This document shows, piece after piece, positions 1-4,575 of a DNA stretch of 15,499 bases. Made by a program: the position numbers and the translations under genes. The notes under the pieces are model-generated. The model was not told where the DNA came from. It did not search any database and worked only from the letters and a program-made list of their open reading frames with translations. Position 1 is the first letter of the stretch. The number at the start of each line of letters is the position of its first letter. The DNA comes from Bacillota bacterium (GTDB lineage: Bacteria; Bacillota; UBA4882; UBA8346), in contig JAEZJQ010000116.1 of the NCBI GenBank assembly GCA_023436305.1, forward strand, positions 1-15,499, read 5' to 3'.

Positions 1-131
1 TGCCTGGTGACAACGTAAAGATGACCATCGAATTAATTACCCCGATTGCGATGGAAGAAAAACTCCGTTTTGCTATCCGTGAAGGCGGACGTACTGTTGG
101 TTCCGGCGTTGTGACCAAAATTTTGGAATAA
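1..131 (+). CDS. tuf: Elongation factor Tu, C-terminal fragment (first tuf copy)
   Basis: This is the last 42 residues of an EF-Tu whose start lies outside the window. Reading in frame from position 3 gives the end of the C-terminal beta-barrel domain, with the recognisable runs MTIELITPIAMEE, RFAIREGGRTVGSGVV and the terminal TKILE before TAA. In the family this part of domain 3 contacts the aminoacyl-tRNA T stem and EF-Ts. EF-Tu carries aminoacyl-tRNA to the ribosome as a GTP complex. A terminator follows 31 bases after the stop, so this gene ends its own transcription unit. A second tuf gene starts at 15389, so the genome carries at least two. The two visible fragments cover opposite ends of the protein, so their identity cannot be compared here. 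Confidence 0.96.
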   Translation, partial: PGDNVKMTIELITPIAMEEKLRFAIREGGRTVGSGVVTKILE

Positions 132-162
132 ATATTTATTATTTTGATAAAAAACACAAACA

Positions 163-199
163 GGGCTGTCTTCAAAAGAAAGGGGGACAGTCCTTTTAT
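163..199 (+). terminator. Intrinsic terminator after first tuf
   Basis: GGGCTGTC (163-170) pairs with GACAGTCC (186-193), giving 8 bp with one G-U pair. The loop is A-rich, and TTTTATC follows directly. It sits 31 bases after the tuf stop and fits a Rho-independent terminator for the upstream unit. Confidence 0.8.
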
Positions 200-288
200 C
201 TTGTAACCAAGGCGGGCCGTTATATTTCAATAAAATTGCCGGGTTTTAACGGTGGAATACAAAATGATAAAACTCGTATGAATTATCC

Positions 289-317
289 TTGACAGACCTA
301 AATAAATATGATAAATT
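289..317 (+). promoter_or_regulatory. Possible promoter in the tuf-rpmG gap
   Basis: A perfect TTGACA (289-294) is followed at 17 bp by TAAATT (312-317), which matches only 4 of 6 bases of the -10 consensus. A better TATGAT at 307-312 is too close (12 bp). It could start transcription near 324, but a short hairpin with a T-rich tail follows at once (335-358). Treat it as a candidate only. Confidence 0.35.
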
Positions 318-334
318 TTACTAGTGACTATTTT

Positions 335-358
335 GATCCGGCGGGTCTTATTTTTTTC
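335..358 (+). terminator. Short hairpin with T tract upstream of rpmG
   Basis: GATCC (335-339) pairs with GGGTC (343-347) across a 3-base loop, with one G-U pair. A T-rich run (348-358, then a second one to 369) follows. This is terminator-like but short. If the candidate promoter at 289-317 is real, the hairpin would act just after the start of the RNA. It could equally be chance in AT-rich DNA. Confidence 0.3.
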
Positions 359-430
359 GCTTTTTTTTAAGGCTTTGATAAGATCCATCATCAATATTTC
401 ATGGTAATCGGATTGGAATAAAGGGTTGTA

Positions 431-459
431 TTTACAGATTGAACGGATTTTCCGATAAA
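431..459 (+). promoter_or_regulatory. Possible promoter for rpmG-secE-nusG
   Basis: TTTACA (431-436, 5 of 6 consensus) lies 17 bp before GATAAA (454-459, 4 of 6). It would give an RNA leader of about 80 bases before rpmG. Neither box is strong. This and the site at 289 are the best sigma-A-like candidates in the 415-base gap 132-546. Apart from these, the terminator at 163-199 and the hairpin at 335-358, I see nothing definite there. Confidence 0.3.
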
Positions 460-546
460 AAATTGGTACCCCGATAAAAGCGGGCAAATCATATTGAGTC
501 GGTTGGAATCCGTTAATCCTGAGTTTAAGGTTAGGAGGTATTGGAC

Positions 547-696
547 ATGCGTGAAGGAATTACGTTGGCTTGTACGGACTGTAAAAATCGTAATTATCGA
601 ACGAACAAGAATAAGAAAAATAATCCGGAACGGCTAGAGTTAATGAAGTATTGTAAATTTTGCCGTAAGGAAACCACTCATAAGGAAGCCCGATAA
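547..696 (+). CDS. rpmG: 50S ribosomal protein L33
   Basis: This is a 49-residue protein, the normal length for bacterial L33. It begins MREGITLACTDCKNRNY and ends KFCRKETTHKEAR. Two CxxC pairs (C9/C12 and C36/C39) form the zinc-ribbon site, so this is the zinc-binding (C+) form; some bacteria also carry zinc-free paralogues for zinc shortage. The family binds 23S rRNA near the E site of the large subunit. An AGGAGG at 533-538 lies 8 bases before the ATG and fixes the start. secE and nusG follow, which is the usual Firmicute order, so the three are probably co-transcribed. The gene is short but unambiguous. Confidence 0.95.
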   Translation: MREGITLACTDCKNRNYRTNKNKKNNPERLELMKYCKFCRKETTHKEAR

Positions 697-806
697 ATAT
701 TATAAAACAGATTAGAGGCCAAGTTTCCCGGCAATAAGAAACTTAGTTCACAAAAGATAAAAAATTCTCAAAAACTAGTTTTTAGAAAAGATAGAGGGGT
801 GAGGAA

Positions 807-1025
807 ATGCAGCCCACCAAAAAGGAATCACCAGTCGAAGGGACCAAACGATTCTTTCGTAGCGTAATGGCGGAGTTGAAAAAAGTTAACTGGCCTACCC
901 GTAAAGAATTGACAACCTATACAATTGTGGTAATCGTAACAGTAATCGTTGTTGCATTGATTATTTTCGCTTGGGATTCGATTCTCACAGTTTTGTTTAG
1001 GTCTATCGGATTGTACCGCTATTAA
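807..1025 (+). CDS. secE: Preprotein translocase subunit SecE
   Basis: This is a 72-residue single-span SecE, the short form typical of Gram-positive bacteria (E. coli SecE has three spans). A basic N-terminal part carries the family signature ELKKVNWPTRKEL (residues 23-35), an amphipathic cytoplasmic helix. One strongly hydrophobic segment follows at about residues 38-60. SecE clamps SecY in the membrane and is essential for Sec export. A purine-rich GAGGGGTGAGG (794-803) precedes the ATG. The 110-base gap after rpmG holds two small stem-loops but no tRNA gene. nusG starts 14 bases after the stop, so the two are translated from one message. Confidence 0.95.
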   Translation: MQPTKKESPVEGTKRFFRSVMAELKKVNWPTRKELTTYTIVVIVTVIVVALIIFAWDSILTVLFRSIGLYRY

Positions 1026-1039
1026 TAAGGAGAATCCTA

Positions 1040-1564
1040 ATGGAGAAGAATTGGTATGTTATTCATACCTATTCCGGATATGAAAATAAAGTCAAAGCCA
1101 ACCTGGAACGCAGGGTAGAATCAATGAGCATGGAGGATAAAATCTTCAGGGTGTTGGTTCCTACCGAAGAAGAATTGGAAATTCGAGATGGGAAACGTAA
1201 AATTACCAAAAAGAAGATTTTTCCGGGTTATGTCATTGTTGAAATGATCTTGACGGATGATTCATGGTATGTGGTGAGAAACACACCAGGCGTAACCGGA
1301 TTTGTAGGGACCGGGTCCAAACCTATTCCTCTTCAAGAAAAAGAGACGAAACTGATCCTACACCAAATGGGGATTGAAGAACCCAAGACGAAAATTGATT
1401 TTGAGGTTGGCGAGACGATTAAAGTAATCCGGGGACCATTTGAGAACTTTTCAGGGATCATTGAGGATATTAATTCCGAAAAAGGAAAGATCAAGGTTAT
1501 GGTTTCCATGTTTGGGAGAGAAACTCCGGTGGAATTGGACTATCATCAAGTTGAGAAACTATAA
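1040..1564 (+). CDS. nusG: Transcription termination/antitermination factor NusG
   Basis: This is a 174-residue NusG of normal length. The N-terminal NGN domain starts WYVIHTYSGYENKV (residues 5-18) and includes the conserved FPGYVIVEM (61-69) and the NTPGVTGFVG loop (81-90), which in the family sits on the RNA polymerase clamp. The C-terminal KOW domain starts at about residue 121 (FEVGETIKVIRGPFENFSG). In the family this domain meets Rho or ribosomal protein S10. NusG controls pausing and couples transcription to translation. AAGGAG (1027-1032) lies 7 bases before the ATG. No terminator with a T tract follows, so read-through into the rplK leader is likely. Confidence 0.97.
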   Translation: MEKNWYVIHTYSGYENKVKANLERRVESMSMEDKIFRVLVPTEEELEIRDGKRKITKKKIFPGYVIVEMILTDDSWYVVRNTPGVTGFVGTGSKPIPLQEKETKLILHQMGIEEPKTKIDFEVGETIKVIRGPFENFSGIIEDINSEKGKIKVMVSMFGRETPVELDYHQVEKL

Positions 1565-1615
1565 TCAGTGTACAATCAACAGTAAACAATTAACAATGAA
1601 AAGCTTTGAAATGTA

Positions 1616-1639
1616 ATCAGTCAAGGCCGAGTAACTGAT
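1616..1639 (+). promoter_or_regulatory. Small stem-loop in the rplK leader
   Basis: ATCAGT (1616-1621) pairs with ACTGAT (1634-1639) over a 12-base loop. Bases 1585-1592 and 1639-1646 are also exactly complementary (AACAATTA/TAATTGTT), so the stretch 1565-1660 can fold in more than one way. No T tract follows, so it is not a terminator. The role is unknown. Confidence 0.4.
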
Positions 1640-1664
1640 AATTGTTCTCTGCCCACTGACTTGC

Positions 1665-1693
1665 GTGGGAGGGTTTTATCCCGCCAATACCAC
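1665..1693 (+). promoter_or_regulatory. Candidate L1-binding leader element before rplK
   Basis: GTGG (1665-1668) pairs with CCAC (1690-1693), and inside it GGG (1671-1673) pairs with CCC (1680-1682), leaving a lopsided internal loop. A GTGGGAGG...ACCAC pattern just upstream of the ribosome binding site is, as I recall, common before rplK in Firmicutes. Ribosomal protein L1 is the known translational repressor of the L11-L1 operon in E. coli. Assigning L1 as the ligand here is inference. The strand GTGGG can alternatively pair with CCCAC at 1652-1656. Confidence 0.6.
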
Positions 1694-1703
1694 ATTAAAT
1701 TTT

Positions 1704-1735
1704 AAGGAGGTGGCGCGCGCTTTTGGCGCGAAGCT
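1704..1735 (+). promoter_or_regulatory. rplK ribosome binding site with bridging hairpin
   Basis: The only strong Shine-Dalgarno sequence (AAGGAGGTGG, 1704-1713) ends more than 20 bases before the rplK ATG at 1736, far beyond the usual 5-10. The gap holds a GC hairpin, CGCGC (1716-1720) with GCGCG (1726-1730), plus a possible U-G closing pair. Folding it out leaves about 10 unpaired bases, a normal effective spacing. No in-frame start codon lies nearer. Confidence 0.6.
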
Positions 1736-2158
1736 ATGGCTAAGAAAATTACAGGATTTGTTAAATTACAAGTTCCAGCTGGTAAAGCGAATCCGGCTCC
1801 ACCAGTAGGTCCTGCTTTGGGACAACATGGGGTTAACATTATGGAGTTTTGCAAAACTTTTAATGAGCGGACCGCCAGTCAAGCCGGGATGATTATCCCA
1901 GTTGTGATTACTATCTATGAAGATCGTTCGTTCACATTTATTTGTAAAACACCACCGGTACCGGTATTATTAAAGAAAGCCATTAATATCGAAAGCGGAT
2001 CCGGGGCTCCGAATAAAACCAAGGTAGGGACCATTAGCAAAGCTAAAGTTCGGGAAATCGCCGAATTGAAAATGACAGATCTAAATGCCGCCAGTGTCGA
2101 AGCTGCGATGAGCATGGTGGCTGGTACGGCCCGAAGCATGGGTATTGTGGTGGAATGA
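1736..2158 (+). CDS. rplK: 50S ribosomal protein L11
   Basis: This is a 140-residue L11, the standard length. The N-terminal domain is proline-rich (LQVPAGKANPAPPVGPALGQHGVNIM, residues about 11-36), the part that in the family contacts factors and is tied to thiostrepton and stringent-response effects. The C-terminal domain that binds 23S rRNA helices 43/44 ends with the conserved NAASVEAAMSMVAGTARSMGIVVE. L11 sits at the base of the L7/L12 stalk, so it works with the L10 and L12 genes downstream. The start is fixed by the family N-terminus MAKK, although the Shine-Dalgarno is unusually distant. rplA follows after 100 bases, and the pair forms the classic L11-L1 operon. Confidence 0.97.
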   Translation: MAKKITGFVKLQVPAGKANPAPPVGPALGQHGVNIMEFCKTFNERTASQAGMIIPVVITIYEDRSFTFICKTPPVPVLLKKAINIESGSGAPNKTKVGTISKAKVREIAELKMTDLNAASVEAAMSMVAGTARSMGIVVE

Positions 2159-2191
2159 TCCCTAAAATAGAACATTTAATTTGATCAAAAC

Positions 2192-2244
2192 GTGGGAGGA
2201 GTATTTTCTGCAATAATTTTTAGAAAAGAACTTCGCTAAACCAC
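2192..2244 (+). promoter_or_regulatory. Second GTGGGAGG...ACCAC element, before rplA
   Basis: GTGG (2192-2195, in GTGGGAGG) can pair with CCAC (2241-2244). Between them a second stem is possible: TTTTCT (2204-2209) with AGAAAA (2222-2227). The downstream CCAC abuts the rplA Shine-Dalgarno. It repeats the motif found before rplK, which suggests that both genes are controlled by the same ligand, probably L1. The ligand is inferred, not shown. Confidence 0.5.
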
Positions 2245-2258
2245 TAAGGAGGATTACA

Positions 2259-2972
2259 ATGTCAAAACATGGTAAGAAATATCTCGAAGCCGAAAAACTG
2301 ATTGATAAGGCAAAATTATACGAGCCGTTAGAGGCGTTATCGTTAATTAAGAATATGCCCAAAAGCAAATTTGATGAAACGGTGGAAGTTTCGGTGCGTT
2401 TGGGAGTAGATCCCCGCCAATCCGATCAACAGATTCGCGGTGCGGTAGTATTGCCTCATGGTACTGGCCGATCAGTTAAAGTATTGGTTTTTGCCAAGGG
2501 AGAGAAAGCCAAGGAAGCTGAGGAAGCCGGCGCCGATAAAGTTGGGGCGGAAGATGTAGTAGAAGAGATTCAAAAGGGTTGGATGGATTTTGATGTGGCT
2601 ATCGCAACCCCCGATATGATGGGGTTGGTGGGTAAACTAGGAAAAGTTTTAGGGCCTAAAGGACTCATGCCTAACCCTAAGACTGGTACAGTTAGCATGG
2701 ATGTTGCCAAAGCGGTTAAAGAAAGTAAAGCGGGTAAAGTTGAGTACCGCGTTGATAAAACGGCTATTGTTCATGTGCCCATTGGTAAGGTTTCTTTCGA
2801 AGCGGAAAAATTGTTACGTAATTTCCGGACCATTATGGATGCGCTAATCAAGGCCAAACCGTCGGCTGCAAAAGGAACATATATTAAAAGTGTAGTGGTT
2901 TCTGCGACAATGAGTCCCGGTGTTAAAGTATCTCCACAGTTGGCTTCTCAGGCGGGAACTGCCGAACATTAA
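2259..2972 (+). CDS. rplA: 50S ribosomal protein L1
   Basis: This is a 237-residue L1, close to the usual 230-235. It begins MSKHGKKYLEAEKLIDKAKLYEP. The conserved middle MMGLVGKLGKVLGPKGLMPNPKTGTVSMDV (about residues 120-149) and the C-terminal AAKGTYIKSVVVSATMSPGVKV are in place. L1 binds the mobile L1 stalk of 23S rRNA by the E site and helps release deacylated tRNA. In E. coli it also represses translation of its own operon by binding the mRNA. TAAGGAGG (2245-2252) lies 6 bases before the ATG. The L10-type leader starts within about 30 bases of the stop. Confidence 0.97.
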   Translation: MSKHGKKYLEAEKLIDKAKLYEPLEALSLIKNMPKSKFDETVEVSVRLGVDPRQSDQQIRGAVVLPHGTGRSVKVLVFAKGEKAKEAEEAGADKVGAEDVVEEIQKGWMDFDVAIATPDMMGLVGKLGKVLGPKGLMPNPKTGTVSMDVAKAVKESKAGKVEYRVDKTAIVHVPIGKVSFEAEKLLRNFRTIMDALIKAKPSAAKGTYIKSVVVSATMSPGVKVSPQLASQAGTAEH

Positions 2973-3089
2973 TACAGGAGCATTAATCTATAAGTAATGT
3001 AGTGACAAGGTTTTTCATAATTGAATAATCCGTTCTTGCCATAGACAGTAGGTGTCACCTGACATAATGGGATATATTTTCCGCCTACC

Positions 3090-3126
3090 GAGGCTGGATG
3101 TTATTTTGGCGCGTTATCCAAACCTC
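3090..3126 (+). promoter_or_regulatory. Predicted antiterminator stem of the rplJ leader
   Basis: GAGG (3090-3093) pairs with CCTC (3123-3126) and TGGAT (3095-3099) pairs with ATCCA (3116-3120), giving 9 bp around a small internal loop. The right arm uses bases 3120-3126, which are also the left arm of the terminator, so the two folds cannot coexist. The left arm begins one base after the core stem closes at 3088, so ligand binding could decide between them. Confidence 0.6.
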
Positions 3127-3158
3127 CAGTTTTATGCTATGGAGGTTTTGTTTTTTGT
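3120..3158 (+). terminator. Attenuator terminator before rplJ
   Basis: AAACCTCCA (3120-3128) pairs perfectly with TGGAGGTTT (3140-3148) around an 11-base loop, followed by TGTTTTTTGTC. It lies within the leader, about 50 bases before the rplJ start, so it can end transcription before the L10-L12 genes. Confidence 0.88.
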
Positions 3159-3209
3159 CTTTACAAGTTAGGAATGGATAACCAAAAAGATGTCAAGGGA
3201 GGTGTAAAG

Positions 3210-3737
3210 ATGTCAACAGTGAGGATGGAGAAAGAAGCGTCCGTACAAGAGATCCAACAAAAGATTGAAAAGTCGAAAGCAGTTGTTTTGGCCGATTATC
3301 GGGGTTTAAATGTCCAGGAAGTGACTGAATTGCGGAAGCGATTACGCGAGGCTGGTGTAGAATACAGAGTCATTAAGAATACAATGACCAGCAGAGCCGC
3401 CAAAGCCGCTAAAGTGGAAGGGCTGGATCAATACTTGAGCGGGCCGACGGCCATCGCCTTTGGTTACAATGATGTGGTGACTCCCGCTAAAATTTTAGCC
3501 AATTTTGCCAAGGATCATAAAAAGTTAGAGCTGAAAGGCGGTATTCTTGAAGGGCGAGTTATCAGTCTGGAAATGGTTAAATCTCTGGCGCAACTTCCGC
3601 CCCGGGAAGTTTTACTGGGACAGGTGGCAGGCGTATTGCAAGCTCCATTACGAGGCCTTGCTACAGTACTTTCAGGGCCGTTGCGTAATCTGGCTTATGC
3701 AACTGAAGCTGTCCGCAAACAAAAAGCCGGTGAATGA
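3210..3737 (+). CDS. rplJ: 50S ribosomal protein L10
   Basis: The product has 175 residues, typical for L10. The conserved N-terminal block VLADYRGLNVQEVTELRKRLREAGVEYRVIKNT spans about residues 27-59, followed by LSGPTAIAFGYND. The C-terminal helix (about 135-175), rich in alanine and leucine, is the part that in the family carries the L7/L12 dimers. L10 anchors the stalk to 23S rRNA beside L11. I chose ATG 3210 because AAGGGAGGTG (3195-3204) lies just before it and the family starts here. An in-frame ATG at 3174 has no such site and would add 12 unmatched residues. Expression is likely controlled by the leader upstream. Confidence 0.95.
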   Translation: MSTVRMEKEASVQEIQQKIEKSKAVVLADYRGLNVQEVTELRKRLREAGVEYRVIKNTMTSRAAKAAKVEGLDQYLSGPTAIAFGYNDVVTPAKILANFAKDHKKLELKGGILEGRVISLEMVKSLAQLPPREVLLGQVAGVLQAPLRGLATVLSGPLRNLAYATEAVRKQKAGE

Positions 3738-3786
3738 TGGATTTTTAAATTAAAATTTATTGACAAAATTAAGGAGGATTTTTAAG

Positions 3787-4158
3787 ATGTCAAAAGTTAA
3801 CGACGTGCTCGAGATTGTAAAAGGTATGACTGTATTAGAACTCAATGAGTTAGTAAAGGCTTTTGAAGAGGAATTCGGTGTGTCCGCAGCTGCTCCGGTG
3901 GCTATTGCCGCCGCCGCTCCGGCCGCCGCTCCGGTTGCCGAAGAGAAAACCGAGTTTAACGTGGTTTTAGCGAATGCCGGCGCACAAAAAATTCAGGTAA
4001 TCAAAGTAGTCCGTGAAGCCACCGGTCTGGGTCTTAAAGAAGCCAAGGATTTGGTTGACGGAGCTCCGAAAAACGTCAAAGAAGGAATTAATAAAAAGGA
4101 CGCTGAAGAACTCAAAAAGAAACTGGAAGAAGCCGGCGCCACGGTTGAACTGAAGTAG
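3787..4158 (+). CDS. rplL: 50S ribosomal protein L7/L12
   Basis: This is a 123-residue L7/L12 of standard size. The N-terminal dimerisation part (residues 1-33, MSKVNDVLEIVKGMTVLELNELVKAFEEEFGV) binds L10. An alanine/proline hinge follows (about 34-52), with an exact doubled AAAP unit. The C-terminal domain (53-123) carries KIQVIKVVREATGLGLKEAKDLVDGAPK, the surface that recruits EF-Tu, EF-G and IF2 GTPases. It is the only multi-copy ribosomal protein. ATG 3787 is chosen because AAGGAGG (3771-3777) precedes it by 9 bases. An in-frame start at 3760 lies upstream of that site and is not used. A strong terminator follows. Confidence 0.97.
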   Translation: MSKVNDVLEIVKGMTVLELNELVKAFEEEFGVSAAAPVAIAAAAPAAAPVAEEKTEFNVVLANAGAQKIQVIKVVREATGLGLKEAKDLVDGAPKNVKEGINKKDAEELKKKLEEAGATVELK

Positions 4159-4195
4159 TAACTATAAATACTCCTATCGTTCCCGGGAGCTTTGC

Positions 4196-4225
4196 AAGGC
4201 CGATTTTAACTCGGCCTTTTTTTAT
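4196..4225 (+). terminator. Intrinsic terminator after rplL
   Basis: AAGGCCGA (4196-4203) pairs perfectly with TCGGCCTT (4211-4218) around a 7-base loop, with the T run continuing directly to about 4223. It ends the rplJ-rplL unit and separates it from rpoB, whose promoter begins about 20 bases later. Confidence 0.93.
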
Positions 4226-4242
4226 TTTTACAATATTTTTTC

Positions 4243-4271
4243 TTGACATGTTCCAATCCCTGTGTTATCAT
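4243..4271 (+). promoter_or_regulatory. Promoter for rpoB-rpoC
   Basis: A perfect TTGACA (4243-4248) lies 17 bp from TATCAT (4266-4271, 5 of 6), with TG at 4263-4264 making an extended -10. The bases upstream are AT-rich and include the tail of the rplL terminator. Start of transcription is expected near 4278, leaving a leader of about 300 bases before rpoB. Confidence 0.75.
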
Positions 4272-4363
4272 TATATCCTGCATGAAGTAAGTATAAATAT
4301 CTTATGATAATTCATTTTCTATATCCAGTGATTTTTTAGGGTAAATAATACTTGAAAGAATGT

Positions 4364-4403
4364 GGGTTGATTAACCAAAGTAAAAGGAAATGACCCTTTT
4401 TTT
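4364..4403 (+). promoter_or_regulatory. Possible attenuator hairpin in the rpoB leader
   Basis: AAAAGG (4382-4387) pairs with CCTTTT (4395-4400), with seven Ts from 4397 onward, a weak terminator-like shape. GGGT (4364-4367) can instead pair with ACCC (4393-4396), which would block it, and GGTT/AACC (4365-4376) forms a further small hairpin. The stems are short, so this is tentative. Confidence 0.3.
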
Positions 4404-4414
4404 ATCAATGTTAT

Positions 4415-4456
4415 AAGCGAGGATAACAGCACGCGTGCGTGAGAGTTACCTTGCTT
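4415..4456 (+). promoter_or_regulatory. Large stem-loop in the rpoB leader
   Basis: AAGCGAGG-A-TAAC (4415-4427) pairs with GTTACCTTGCTT (4445-4456), giving 12 bp with one bulged A and one G-U pair. The apical part can form a further CACG/CGTG stem (4430-4441). A short TTTTATC tail follows. It could be an attenuator or a processing site. E. coli has both an attenuator and an RNase III site between rplL and rpoB, but homology is not claimed. Confidence 0.6.
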
Positions 4457-4575
4457 TTATCTGTTTATATAGAAACTATTTACAAATACCCATAAAACGT
4501 TTTTTCTTCTATATTATTTAGGGTTAAGCTTTTCATTAATTTTTTGATGGTACCAATCTATAAGAGGTGAGTAGT

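Larger units (their letters stand above)
3000..3159 (+). ncRNA. L10-type ribosomal protein leader RNA
   Basis: The stretch between rplA and rplJ resembles the known leader that binds the L10(L12)4 complex: the block around 3039-3060 (GCCATAGACAGTAGGTG) and the returning CCTACCGAGG (3084-3093) fit my memory of Bacillus leaders. GTAGGT (3048-3053) pairs with GCCTAC (3083-3088) to close the core. CAAG (3006-3009) can pair with CTTG (3035-3038). Downstream is a terminator (3120-3158) whose left arm can instead pair with 3090-3099. This fits feedback control by transcription attenuation, where excess L10-L12 would favour termination. The family is recognised; the exact outer limits are approximate. 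Confidence 0.85.

Noticed and set aside
697..806. tRNA gene between rpmG and secE
   Set aside because: Some bacteria have a tRNA gene in this region, but no cloverleaf or T-loop sequence can be found here.
3174..3209. Upstream ATG for rplJ
   Set aside because: It has no ribosome binding site and adds 12 residues absent from L10 proteins I know. ATG 3210 has a strong site.
4304..4339. Eleven-codon leader peptide (ATG to TAG) in the rpoB leader
   Set aside because: No Shine-Dalgarno precedes it and its residues show no regulatory run, so it is probably chance.
4567..4575. GTG start for rpoB, adding three residues
   Set aside because: The GTG lies inside the AGAGGTGAG ribosome binding site, and nothing resembling such a site lies upstream of it. 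TTG 4576 has correct spacing.
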